In this document: positions 13,317 to 21,080 of the stretch, piece by piece
Layout: every line of letters begins with the position of its first letter
How positions within the stretch are numbered: position 1 is the stretch's first letter
Source: JBEKTY01 sp049515555
Lineage (GTDB): Bacteria > Planctomycetota > Planctomycetia > Pirellulales > Thermoguttaceae
Direction: 5' to 3'
Assembly (NCBI GenBank): GCA_049515555.1
Contig: JBEKTY010000100.1
Coordinates: 1-30,210, forward strand
DNA: 30,210 nucleotides
Notes under the pieces: generated by a model
What the model was told of the DNA's origin: nothing
The model's database searches: none
Seen by the model: only the letters and a program-made list of their open reading frames with translations
Made by a program: the position numbers and the translations under genes

Positions 13317-14924
13317 CTAGACGGCGGCGGGCTGACCGCGGCGGCGCCGCCGCGGCCGCGGACCAGCGGGGGGCAAAAGGGCCGTTTCCGAACGGGCGGA
13401 AGCCAGCAGGCTGTGCACCAGCTCCAGCAGCTCGTACTTTTCGACGGGCCGCTTGTTGCCCACGATCTGTACGGCCAGCGCCCCCACCGCGTTGCCGACG
13501 AAGGAGGTCACCTCCAGCGGCAGGCCGCGGGCCGCACACAGGGCCGCAAAGGAGAAGAACGTGTCGCCCGCCCCTACCGTATCGACCACCTTGGCCGAGA
13601 ACACGGGCGTGAAGTTGATCTGCCCGCCGCGGTCGATGCCCACCGAGCCCTTCTTGCCCAGCGTGACGATCAGGCAGTCGGGCTCCAGGCGGCGGACGAG
13701 TTGTTGGGCCACCTCGTCGGGCGGGCCGAAGCGGTTCTGCGTGGCCAGCCGGGCCTCGGCCTCGTCCAGGCACACGAAACGCGGCCGCCCGAACTTGGTG
13801 ATCAGGTTGAAGCCCGTGTTGGCGGCGTTGATCTGGGCATTGACCGCCAGGTACCGCGCGCCCCGCTCCAGGGTGCGGATGATCGGCGCCGTCAGGAAGC
13901 CATGCCCGAAATTCGAGACCAGCACCAGGTCGTACCGCGGCGCGGCGGCCGCCAGGTATTCGCTGATCTCGCTCTCCACCGGCGGCCCGATGTCGTTGTC
14001 GTTGATGTAGTTGATCTCGAACAGCTTCTGGCCCTGGTGGATGTACCGCCGCTTGATCGTGGTCGGCCCGTCGGGGCGGTAGAAGAACTTCGTGCCCACG
14101 TTCTGGCGGAGGTGATTGCGGGCGAACTCCTCGCGGGAATCCTCGCGGCCCAGCAGGGTGACCAGGTCCACGCGGTCGCACAGCCCGGATAAATGATTGG
14201 CGATCGCGAAGATGCCGCCCGCGAAGGCCTCGTCCTGCTGGTACTTCGTGGCCACCACCTGCGACTTGGCCGACTTGGCCAGCGGCGAGCAATAGCAGTA
14301 TTCGTCGATAATGGCGTCGCCGACCACCAGCACCCGCAGGTCCTGCATCCCCTCCAGCCAGGCGGCAAGCTCGTGGGAGCTATAGCGCCGGGCGAACTCC
14401 CCCAGAAAATGCCGGGTCTCCGCGGGGTACAGGTCCAGGAAGCCTTCCCGCAGGCGGGACCAGTCGAACCGCAAGCCGGTGGTGTGGTGGACGCGGACCC
14501 GCTCGAACCGCAGGTCTTGCTCCACCTTGAGGATCTGCTGCTCGGCCGCGGGGTCGCGCTGGGCATGCGGCTGGCCTCGGGCGAGCACGTCGGGCCGGAT
14601 CCGCCGCACGCAGTCCAGCGGCGGGTCGTCGTCTACGACGCACACGTAGTCTACCGGTTCCAGGGCGGCCACGCCCATGGCCCGCATGGCTTCCGTGAAC
14701 ACCGGCCGGCCCGGCCCCCGCCGAACGTCCTTGTCCTTGATGACCGTGACGATCAGCAGATCGCCTTGGCGGCGGGCCTGCTGCAAATGGTTCAAGATCC
14801 CGGGATGGATCAGGTCGAAGACGCCGTGGCTCTGGACCACGACCTGCGCGGCGGCGTGCCGCTTCTGGACGATGCCCGTCAGGGCAGCCAGGGGGACGAT
14901 CTTTCGCTGAAGATCCTTCTTCAT
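13317..14924 (-). CDS. Nucleotidyltransferase-PfkB sugar kinase fusion, HldE-like
   Basis: A 535-residue protein. The N-terminal ~150 residues are a cytidylyltransferase-like domain (HGVFDLIHPGI, ARRQGDLLIVTVIKD, GRPVFTEAMR, RPDVLARG). The rest is a PfkB/ribokinase-type kinase (VLVVGDAIIDEY, FAGGIFAIANHL, and the catalytic DTVGAGDTFFS). E. coli HldE has these activities in the reverse order. In the transferase domain the usual HxGH motif reads HPGI, so the second catalytic His is missing and this half may be inactive or altered. The C-terminus is a basic low-complexity tail (PRPRRRRRG). By analogy it phosphorylates, and perhaps nucleotidylates, a heptose or similar sugar. It is the first gene of the operon. 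Confidence 0.85.
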   Translation of the reverse strand: MKKDLQRKIVPLAALTGIVQKRHAAAQVVVQSHGVFDLIHPGILNHLQQARRQGDLLIVTVIKDKDVRRGPGRPVFTEAMRAMGVAALEPVDYVCVVDDDPPLDCVRRIRPDVLARGQPHAQRDPAAEQQILKVEQDLRFERVRVHHTTGLRFDWSRLREGFLDLYPAETRHFLGEFARRYSSHELAAWLEGMQDLRVLVVGDAIIDEYCYCSPLAKSAKSQVVATKYQQDEAFAGGIFAIANHLSGLCDRVDLVTLLGREDSREEFARNHLRQNVGTKFFYRPDGPTTIKRRYIHQGQKLFEINYINDNDIGPPVESEISEYLAAAAPRYDLVLVSNFGHGFLTAPIIRTLERGARYLAVNAQINAANTGFNLITKFGRPRFVCLDEAEARLATQNRFGPPDEVAQQLVRRLEPDCLIVTLGKKGSVGIDRGGQINFTPVFSAKVVDTVGAGDTFFSFAALCAARGLPLEVTSFVGNAVGALAVQIVGNKRPVEKYELLELVHSLLASARSETALLPPAGPRPRRRRRGQPAAV

Positions 14925-15030
14925 TGGGGGCCCCGCGCTTCCTTGCTGGTGGCTAGTGGCTGGTGGCTATGTACGAGCCACAAACCACGAGTCACCGGCC
15001 ACCTCCCGCCGTCACAACCCTTGGCCAGGC

Positions 15031-15059
15031 ATTATGATACACGCCAGCAGGCGGGTCAA
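15031..15059 (-). promoter_or_regulatory. Sigma70-type promoter of the sugar operon
   Basis: Read on the - strand, TTGACC (15059-15054) and CATAAT (15036-15031) are separated by exactly 17 bp. The site gives a leader of about 100 nt before the ATG at 14924. It is the only convincing promoter seen upstream of the nine-gene operon. Confidence 0.6.
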
Positions 15060-15080
15060 GGCGACTATCGCCGCGGCCGG

Positions 15081-15141
15081 GTGCCACTGCTGGCTTGTCC
15101 AGCAGTGCTTCTCACACTGCTGGACAAGCCAGCAGTGGCAC
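15081..15141. repeat. Perfect 27-bp inverted repeat, TGCTGG/CCAGCA family
   Basis: Arms 15081-15107 and 15115-15141 are exact inverted copies (GTGCCACTGCTGG...) with a 7-base loop. Each arm itself contains the TGCTGG...CCAGCA palindrome. Related direct copies occur at 20981-21051. No T-run follows, so a simple intrinsic terminator is not indicated, though it may shield the downstream promoter from upstream transcription. Confidence 0.9.
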
Positions 15142-15244
15142 CGAATCCCGGCACAGAACTGCTCCCGGGCGGCACACGGCGTGCGGCGGCTACAATTTCG
15201 GTAACATGTTCATTTGCAGAGGTTTACTGCGCCGAATGGGCAGC

Positions 15245-16699
15245 TCATGGCTGGCCGCTGATCTGCTTGAGGGCCTTTTCGGCCGCCGCTCGCACGTCCG
15301 GGTCGGCATCCTTGGCCGCCGCCTGAATGGTGGGCAGAAAGGTCTCTGCCAGCAGGCCCATGTGGCCCAGGGCCCGGGCCGCCGCCTCCCGGCGCCGCGG
15401 GCTGTTGTTCCGAAGGGTCAGGACCAAGGCCGGAATCGCCTCCTTGGCCTGGAGGTTCAGCTCGCCCAAGGTCTTGGCCGCGGCCGTGCTCGATTCCTCG
15501 TCGTCGCCTGCGAGCGACTGGATCAACTCCCGGACCTGGTCGCTGGCCTCGCCGAGCGACTGCTCGACCTCCTGGTCGAGATTCATCTGGCGGAGGGCTA
15601 CGGTGGCGGCGTGCCGGACCGAGGCGTCGGCGTCGTCGGTCTCGGCGCTTTTGAGGGCCGGCAGGGCGGCCCGGGCGGCGGGACCGATCCGGCCCAGGGC
15701 CTCGACGGCGTGCCGCCGCGTGGCGGCTGTTGGATCGTCGAGCAGTTTCAGCAGGGCCGTGGTGGCCGGGGCCCCGTCCGAGCCCATGTTCCCCAGGGCG
15801 TCGGCGGCGAGCCAGCGGACCCAGTGGTTCTCGTCCTTTAGCGCGGCCAGCAGGGGTTCGAGGGCCTCGCGGCCGGCGGCCCCCATCTCGGCCAGCACAC
15901 TGGCCGCTCCGGCGCGGACGGCGGGCGGCGGCCGGTGCAGGGCCTCGCACAGTCCGCCGACCGCCGGGCCGCCCGTGCCGGCCAGGGCGCGGACCGCCTC
16001 TTGAATCATGTAGAACTTGTCGTTGGCCGGGTCTTCGATGGTAATCCGCTCGAGCGTCGCGACGATTGCCGCCGGCCCCATGGCGGCGATCTGCCCGGCC
16101 GCTTCCTGCCGCTGCTGCGGCGTACCGGTCTGGATGGCGCCGATGGCCCGCTCGAGCGCCGCCCGGCTGAGCAATGGGCGGCCGGTCAGCCATGGCCGGA
16201 AGTAGCGGGCCAATTCCGCCGTGCCGATCAAGGCGAGCAGGAAGACCACCGTTGCGGCCAAGGCCCGCAGCAGCCGGGTGCCCCGCCGGGACTCGGCCGT
16301 GGACGGCGCCCACTCTGCTTGCGGATCGAAGGGCAAGGCAATCGCCCCCTCGGGCAACCGATCCGACCATGGCCCCTCCGGGTCGCCGGGCAACTCGTTA
16401 GACCAAGGACCGGCCGCCTCGCCGGGTTTTATTATCGACAGCCCCAGCCCTACGGGCGGCGCCTCGCCGGGTTTTGTTATCGACAGCCCCAGCCCGGCGG
16501 GCGGCCCTTCGCCGGGTTTTGTTATCGACAGCCCCAGCCCGGCGGGCGGCCCTTCGCCGGAGCCGACAATCGGCGGTGGCACTACCTCGCCCTCCGCCAA
16601 CGGCCGCACGATGAACTCCCGGCAAACCGAACACCTGGCCCCCGAGTCGGACGCCGTTACCTCGGGCAGGGCCGATCCGCATTGCGGGCAAAGCCACAT
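15245..16699 (-). CDS. Zinc-ribbon membrane protein with HEAT repeats
   Basis: A 484-residue protein from the ATG at 16699; an upstream start at 16744 is less likely because the zinc ribbon begins right at this Met. Residues 4-26 hold CPQCG...CSVC, a zinc ribbon. Residues about 49-93 are three near-identical 15-residue Gly/Pro-rich repeats (GEGPPAGLGLSITKP), followed by two GPWS...LP units. A single membrane span lies at about 147-163. The C-terminal ~300 residues are HEAT/PBS-lyase-type helical repeats (for example DASVRHAATVALRQM and DPDVRAAAEKALKQI). The zinc ribbon is probably cytoplasmic and the HEAT domain on the far side, as a scaffold. It may be expressed with the genes upstream. Exact function is unknown. 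Confidence 0.82.
   Translation of the reverse strand: MWLCPQCGSALPEVTASDSGARCSVCREFIVRPLAEGEVVPPPIVGSGEGPPAGLGLSITKPGEGPPAGLGLSITKPGEAPPVGLGLSIIKPGEAAGPWSNELPGDPEGPWSDRLPEGAIALPFDPQAEWAPSTAESRRGTRLLRALAATVVFLLALIGTAELARYFRPWLTGRPLLSRAALERAIGAIQTGTPQQRQEAAGQIAAMGPAAIVATLERITIEDPANDKFYMIQEAVRALAGTGGPAVGGLCEALHRPPPAVRAGAASVLAEMGAAGREALEPLLAALKDENHWVRWLAADALGNMGSDGAPATTALLKLLDDPTAATRRHAVEALGRIGPAARAALPALKSAETDDADASVRHAATVALRQMNLDQEVEQSLGEASDQVRELIQSLAGDDEESSTAAAKTLGELNLQAKEAIPALVLTLRNNSPRRREAAARALGHMGLLAETFLPTIQAAAKDADPDVRAAAEKALKQISGQP
16421..16555. repeat. Three 45-bp tandem units in the HEAT protein gene
   Basis: Units start at 16421, 16466 and 16511. The last two are almost identical and the first differs slightly. 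They encode 15-residue Gly/Pro-rich repeats, and copy number is likely to vary between strains. Confidence 0.9.
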
Positions 16700-16751
16700 C
16701 GGGCAACCTTGCTGGAGTCTTGCAAACTGGGATGAGGGCCGCACAACCGGT

Positions 16752-16873
16752 CCCCCTCTCCCTCCGGGAGAGGGCCGGGGTGAGGGGAAGCTGCGTTGGT
16801 CACGAAAATCGGAGAGGCAGAATCCTCACCCATTTTCCCTCACCCTAACCCTCTCCCGGAGGGAGAGGGGACC
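16752..16873. repeat. CCCTCTCCC inverted repeat pair between genes
   Basis: Copies at 16752-16787 and 16837-16873 are inverted versions of the unit found at 6078-6194, each with an internal CTCTCCC/GGGAGAG hairpin. They fill most of the 235-bp gap between the aldose epimerase and HEAT-protein genes. Confidence 0.88.
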
Positions 16874-16934
16874 GGGCATCTGCAATTTCCAAGGGTCCAG
16901 ACCTTTTCGAGAAGCGGCCGCACGGCCGCCCCCG

Positions 16935-18293
16935 CTACTTCTGCACGCTGAACTTGTACACCGTTGTTTGCCGGTAGGTCTCGCCGGGCCGCAGCACGGT
17001 CGTGGGATAGTCGGGATGATTGGGCGAATCGGGGTAGTGCTGCGTTTCCAGGCACAGACCAAAATGCTTCTCGCAGGGCTTGCCGCCGACCGTGATCGAG
17101 CCGTCGAGAAAATTGCCGACGTAAAGCTGGATCCCCGGTTGCGTGGTGTAGACCTCCATTACGCGGCCGCGGGTGGGCTCCGATACCCGGGCGGCTAGCG
17201 CCAACTCGTCGCCCTTTTTGTTCAGCACGTAACAGTGATCGTAGCCGCCCTCGACCTGGGCCATGTCGCGGCCCAGCGGCTTGGCCGTGGTGAAGTCCAT
17301 GCCCGTGCCCCGCACCGGCTTCGGCTCGCCCAGGGGGATCAGCGTGTCGTCGACCGGCAGGAAGCGGTCGGCTTCAAGCAGCAGCTCGTGGCCCAGGACG
17401 TTGCCAGTTCCCGCGCCGGCCAGGTTCCAATAGGCATGGTTCGTCAGGTTGAGGACCGTCGGCTGGTCGGTCGTGGCGCGGTACTCCATTTTCAACTCAT
17501 CCTTGTCGGTCAGGCTGTAGGTGAGCTTGACCGTGAGCGTGCCGGGGTATCCCTCTTCGCCGTCGGGGCTGACGTAGGAGAGGGCCACGCCCACCGCGCC
17601 GGGGGTTTGCAGCGGCTCGGCCTTCCAGACGACCTTGTCGAAGCCCTTCAGGCCGCCGTGCAGGGCGTTGGGGCCGTTGTTGGTGGCCAGCTTGTACTGC
17701 TTGCCGTCGAGCGTGAAGCGGCCCTTGGCGATGCGGTTGGCGTAGCGGCCCGCGATGGCCCCGAAGAAAGGCGTAGTGGGCTTGCCGTCCTTCACCTCGG
17801 TGTAGCCCGCCAGCGAATCCCGATAGAGCGTGACGTTGGCCAGCTTGCCGTCGCGGTCGGGCACTTCCACGGCGGTGATGATCGCCCCGTAGGTGATGAT
17901 CTTGACCCGCAGGCCCCCGGTGTTGGTAAGCGTGTACTGATCCACTTCGGTCCCGTCGGGAAGTTTGCCGTAGGGTTGGCTGGAAACGCTCATCTTCTTC
18001 TCGTCTGGCGATGGGGTGGCGGCGGCGGGCTTGGTTTCGGCCGGTTTGGTCTCGGGCGCTTTGGTCTCGGCGGGCTTGGTCTCGACCGGTTTGGTCTCGG
18101 GCGGCTTGACATCGGCGGGTGCGGTTTCAACCGGTTTGGTTTCGGCGGGCTTGGTCTCGGCCGGTTTGGTTCCAGCCGCTTTGGTTCCAGCGGGTTTGTC
18201 GGGCGCGGCAGCCGGCTGCGGGGTGCAGCCGCCGGCCAGGCCCAGCCCCGCACTGAGCCCGAGCGCCAGGCACTCTTTCCACCACCATCTCAT
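16935..18293 (-). CDS. galM: Aldose 1-epimerase (galactose mutarotase), lipoprotein-like
   Basis: A 452-residue protein. The GalM domain (about 105-452) holds AGRYANRIAKGRF, NNGPNALHGG, the catalytic-His segment NLTNHAYWNL, YDHCYVLN and the catalytic-Glu segment CLETQHYPDSPNHP. It interconverts alpha and beta anomers of hexoses. The N-terminus is a signal sequence ending in LAGGC (Cys23), a loose lipobox, followed by a ~60-residue Lys-Pro-Ala-Glu-Thr repeat linker (ETKPAETKPVET type). This suggests an anchored enzyme outside the cytoplasmic membrane; most GalM proteins are cytoplasmic, although secreted forms are known in planctomycete-like bacteria. The ATG overlaps the TPR gene stop (ATGA), so the two are coupled. 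Confidence 0.92.
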   Translation of the reverse strand: MRWWWKECLALGLSAGLGLAGGCTPQPAAAPDKPAGTKAAGTKPAETKPAETKPVETAPADVKPPETKPVETKPAETKAPETKPAETKPAAATPSPDEKKMSVSSQPYGKLPDGTEVDQYTLTNTGGLRVKIITYGAIITAVEVPDRDGKLANVTLYRDSLAGYTEVKDGKPTTPFFGAIAGRYANRIAKGRFTLDGKQYKLATNNGPNALHGGLKGFDKVVWKAEPLQTPGAVGVALSYVSPDGEEGYPGTLTVKLTYSLTDKDELKMEYRATTDQPTVLNLTNHAYWNLAGAGTGNVLGHELLLEADRFLPVDDTLIPLGEPKPVRGTGMDFTTAKPLGRDMAQVEGGYDHCYVLNKKGDELALAARVSEPTRGRVMEVYTTQPGIQLYVGNFLDGSITVGGKPCEKHFGLCLETQHYPDSPNHPDYPTTVLRPGETYRQTTVYKFSVQK

Positions 18294-19915
18294 GGCAAAT
18301 CTCCCTGCGTTTGTAACTTGAGGATCAGTTCCCGACTCTTCCGGGCGTCGGCGTTTTCGGGCTCCAATTGGAGAACCTTGTTGAAATCCGCCAGCGCACT
18401 GGCCAAGTCGCCCAGCTTGTAGTAGACGAAGCCGCGGTTGGCGTAGGCGATGGTCAGTCGCGGCTCCAGGTCGATGGCCTGGCTATAATCAACAATCGCC
18501 TTTTCCAAGTCGCCTTTCTTGCGATAGGCCAGCCCTCGATTGTAATGCACTTCCGGGCAGCGGGGATAGAGCAGCACGGCCTGGTCGTACTCGAGGATGG
18601 CCTGGTCGAGTTTCTCTTCCTTTTGCAGCAGGACGCCCTGGACATAATGGGTGCGGGCCTGGTCCTTGACTTTGGCCAGGGCCTCTTCGAGCCGACCGAC
18701 GGCCTTGCTGCCGCCGGCGGGGTCTTTTTCCGGGTCCCAGGTCTGGTACTCGGCCGCTTCATGCGGCTCCAGGCGGATCACTTCCTTGTACTCGGCCAGG
18801 GCCTGGTCCGTCTGGTCTTTCTTCAAGAGCGCCAGGGCGTGGAAGAAATGTGCCTCGCCGTTCTCCGCATCCCGGCGGAGGGCCTCGTCGAAATCGGCGG
18901 CGGCCTTGTCCCACTGGCCGTTGCGGGCGTAGGTCTGGCCGCGGCGGAGCCAGACCACCGGGTCGCTCTTGGCCAGCCCGATCGCGCGGTCCAGGTCCTC
19001 CAGGGCCTTCGGGAGCTGGCCTTGCTGACCGCGGACCAGTCCCCGCTCGCGATAGGCCAGCGTCGAGCGCGGGTCCAAGCGGATGGCCTGGTCGTACTCG
19101 GCCAAGGCCGCATCCAATTCCCCCTTGCGAAAGGCGCAGAAGCCGCGGGCGAAATGGGCGGCGGGCTCGTCGGGGGCCAACACGAGGGCCTGGGCCGCGT
19201 CGGCCGCCGCGCCCGCCACATCGCCTTTGCGGGCCCGGGCATAGGCCCGATCCGCCCAGGCCTTGGCGTCCTTGGGATCCAAGGCCGTGGCCCGGTCGTC
19301 GTCGGAGACCGCGGCATCCCACTCGCCCAGCCGCCCAAAGGCGGCCCCGCGGCTGACATACGCCGACTCGTCCTTGGGGTTGAGTTGGATCGCCCGGTTC
19401 AGATCGGCAAGGCCCTCGCGGGCCCGGCCCTCCAGGACCCGCATGAAACCGCGGTCGCGGTAGGCATCGGCGTAATCCGGGGCCAGGCGGATGGCCTCGC
19501 TGTACTCGACCACGGCCCGGCTCCAATCCCCCTTGCGAGAATACGCGAAGCCGCGGTGGAATCGGGCCTGGGCCAGGTCCGGCGCCAGGCGGATCGCCAC
19601 ATCGAGGTCCGCAATGGCCTGGTCCCACTGGTCCTTCATCAACCGGGCCAGGGCGCGGTGATTATAGGCCCCGGCGTTGCGGGGATCGAATTGGATCGCC
19701 CGGTCCAGCGCCGCGATGGCCTCGTCCGGCTTGCCCTCCTGAAGGGCCGCGGCGCCCTGGCGAAAGGCCTCTTCGCTGGGCTGCGACGGAGCGGCCGCCG
19801 CCGGCTGGGCGGCCGGTTCCGCCGCCCCCGCCCCGCGCGGGGCCATCACACCGGCCAACATGCCCAGCAGCGTGCCGAGCGCCACCCGAAAAGACAATCG
19901 AAAATCCGTCCTCAT
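18290..19915 (-). CDS. Secreted TPR-repeat protein
   Basis: A 541-residue protein with a signal peptide (basic start, hydrophobic core, AGA-AE cleavage near residue 31), a short Ala/Pro linker, then about thirteen tetratricopeptide repeats of 34 residues. Examples of the repeat are GKPDEAIAALDRAIQFDP and KGDWSRAVVEYSEAIRLAP. One repeat region near 395-420 is interrupted by a Pro/Gly-rich insertion (WDPEKDPAGG). It probably acts as a protein-binding scaffold in the periplasm. AGGAG lies nine bases before the ATG. The gene is 22 bp after the chagasin-like gene and overlaps the mutarotase gene by 4 bp, so the three form one unit. No partner can be named. Confidence 0.88.
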   Translation of the reverse strand: MRTDFRLSFRVALGTLLGMLAGVMAPRGAGAAEPAAQPAAAAPSQPSEEAFRQGAAALQEGKPDEAIAALDRAIQFDPRNAGAYNHRALARLMKDQWDQAIADLDVAIRLAPDLAQARFHRGFAYSRKGDWSRAVVEYSEAIRLAPDYADAYRDRGFMRVLEGRAREGLADLNRAIQLNPKDESAYVSRGAAFGRLGEWDAAVSDDDRATALDPKDAKAWADRAYARARKGDVAGAAADAAQALVLAPDEPAAHFARGFCAFRKGELDAALAEYDQAIRLDPRSTLAYRERGLVRGQQGQLPKALEDLDRAIGLAKSDPVVWLRRGQTYARNGQWDKAAADFDEALRRDAENGEAHFFHALALLKKDQTDQALAEYKEVIRLEPHEAAEYQTWDPEKDPAGGSKAVGRLEEALAKVKDQARTHYVQGVLLQKEEKLDQAILEYDQAVLLYPRCPEVHYNRGLAYRKKGDLEKAIVDYSQAIDLEPRLTIAYANRGFVYYKLGDLASALADFNKVLQLEPENADARKSRELILKLQTQGDLP

Positions 19916-19937
19916 CGTCGTCTACTCCTCTTTCAAC

Positions 19938-20978
19938 TCAATTGGTCGCCGCGCCCGGCTGGACCTCTACGCCCAGGCTGAACGAATCTGCTGCGGGTGC
20001 GGAGCGATCCCAGGGCCGGGCATAGACCAGGCGGATCGAGCCCGTGCCGGGCCGAATCGCCTGAAACGTGAACACGAACTGCCCGCCGGCGCCGGGCAGG
20101 CCGGCGGCCGGGGCGTACTGCGGCGGCCCCACCAGGCGCATCACCGGATTGCTCGCCGGCAGGGCCGTCCACTGATAGCCCGTCGTGGGATTGCCCGGCA
20201 AACGGATGACGATCAGGGTGCCGACCTGGCAGATGGCCCGGCGGCCGTTGTGAATCTTGGTCACTTCGAGCGTTGGGGGCCGCGGGGCGCCGGCCGTGGC
20301 GGGCAGTGCCAGCGGCCGGCCGGGCCGCGGGCCTTGGGCCACCGGGCCGGGCAGCCAGCCGTGCAGGCCCTCGCGGACCGCCGGCCAATCGCTCCAATAC
20401 AGGGCACCCCACGGCGTCTGGTAATAATCGTTCACCGCAGCGCGGGGCAATAGCTGACCGTTATACCAGAGCCAGCCCCAGCGGCCTTCGCCGCGGGTGC
20501 CCAGGGCGGCGACATCCAGCCGATACTGCCAGTTGCCGTAGTTGTAGGCGCCGGATCGAGTGGGGTCGATGCGTGCGGGGGCGGCGGGCGCCGGCTGGGC
20601 GGGCGCCGGTTGCGTGGGCGGCTTTGCGGCCGGCACCGCGGGCAGGTTTTCGATTTGCACGGCCGGCAGCGGCGAAGCCGCAAGCGGCGGCAGCGCGGCG
20701 GCGGGCGCGGCGGGCGGCGGGCTGGGCGGCGGCGAAGCCGCTGGCGGCGGGTTCTCGGCTGCCAGCGCGGCCAGGCAGTGTTCGCACTGGTGCCGCTGGG
20801 CACTGCACTGGGGGCACAGTTTCAGGGCGCCGCTGGCCGTTGCCGCGCCGCACACGCTGCACTTGCCCGGTAGCTCGACGAACAGCAGGTCGCGACACTT
20901 CGGACACAGTGCGGCCGCGGCGAGTCCGGCCCAGCCGAGCAATCCGGCCGCGGCGAGCACGGCGACGATGCTTCGCAT
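19938..20978 (-). CDS. Secreted zinc-ribbon protein with chagasin (I42) domain
   Basis: A 346-residue protein from the ATG at 20978; the in-frame extension to 21062 only translates repeats. A signal peptide (1-23) is followed by four CxxC pairs at Cys25/28, 40/43, 55/58 and 65/68, giving two zinc ribbons. A Pro/Ala-rich linker (75-138) and a Trp/Tyr-rich region (145-205) come next. The last ~100 residues carry all three inhibitory-loop motifs of chagasin-type cysteine-protease inhibitors: NPTTGYQW (263-270), GAGG (296-299) and RPW (321-323). It should inhibit papain-family proteases outside the cytoplasm. The fusion of zinc ribbons to this domain is unusual. A 36-bp repeat ends 2 bp before the ATG, and no Shine-Dalgarno site is visible. 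Confidence 0.85.
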   Translation of the reverse strand: MRSIVAVLAAAGLLGWAGLAAAALCPKCRDLLFVELPGKCSVCGAATASGALKLCPQCSAQRHQCEHCLAALAAENPPPAASPPPSPPPAAPAAALPPLAASPLPAVQIENLPAVPAAKPPTQPAPAQPAPAAPARIDPTRSGAYNYGNWQYRLDVAALGTRGEGRWGWLWYNGQLLPRAAVNDYYQTPWGALYWSDWPAVREGLHGWLPGPVAQGPRPGRPLALPATAGAPRPPTLEVTKIHNGRRAICQVGTLIVIRLPGNPTTGYQWTALPASNPVMRLVGPPQYAPAAGLPGAGGQFVFTFQAIRPGTGSIRLVYARPWDRSAPAADSFSLGVEVQPGAATN

Positions 20979-20980
20979 TC

Positions 20981-21051
20981 TAACACTGTTGGACGAGCCA
21001 GCAGTGGCACACAGCCTAACACTGCTGGACAAGCCAGCAGTGGCACACAGT
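20981..21051. repeat. Two 36-bp tandem units, TGCTGG/CCAGCA family
   Basis: Units start at 20981 and 21017 with few mismatches (TAACACTGCTGGACAAGCC and onward). Each contains a TGCTGG...CCAGCA hairpin. They match the arms of the inverted repeat at 15081-15141. Two units do not make a CRISPR array. Confidence 0.88.
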
Positions 21052-21080
21052 GAAAATTGCACGCGGTTCCCCGTCGATTG

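Larger units (their letters stand above)
14925..15244. other. Gap holding the operon promoter and a long hairpin
   Basis: The gap lies between the first operon gene and the end of the HEAT-repeat gene, both on the - strand. It holds GTGGCTGGTGGCT-type short repeats (14946-14968), the promoter at 15031-15059 and the perfect inverted repeat at 15081-15141. I see no ORF worth calling. Confidence 0.6.

Noticed and set aside
12079..14292. A 737-residue - strand reading frame
   Set aside because: It overlaps radical SAM enzyme A and the kinase fusion in another frame, has no recognisable domain and is Gly/Arg/Pro-rich as GC-rich shadow frames are.
15081..15141. Intrinsic terminator
   Set aside because: The stem is long and perfect but no T-run follows on either strand, and the same sequence occurs elsewhere as a repeat.
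18368..19981. A 537-residue + strand reading frame opposite the TPR gene
   Set aside because: It mirrors the TPR periodicity on the other strand and lacks a signal peptide or family motif.
20981..21051. Possible CRISPR array
   Set aside because: There are only two units, directly adjacent with no spacers, and each is internally palindromic.
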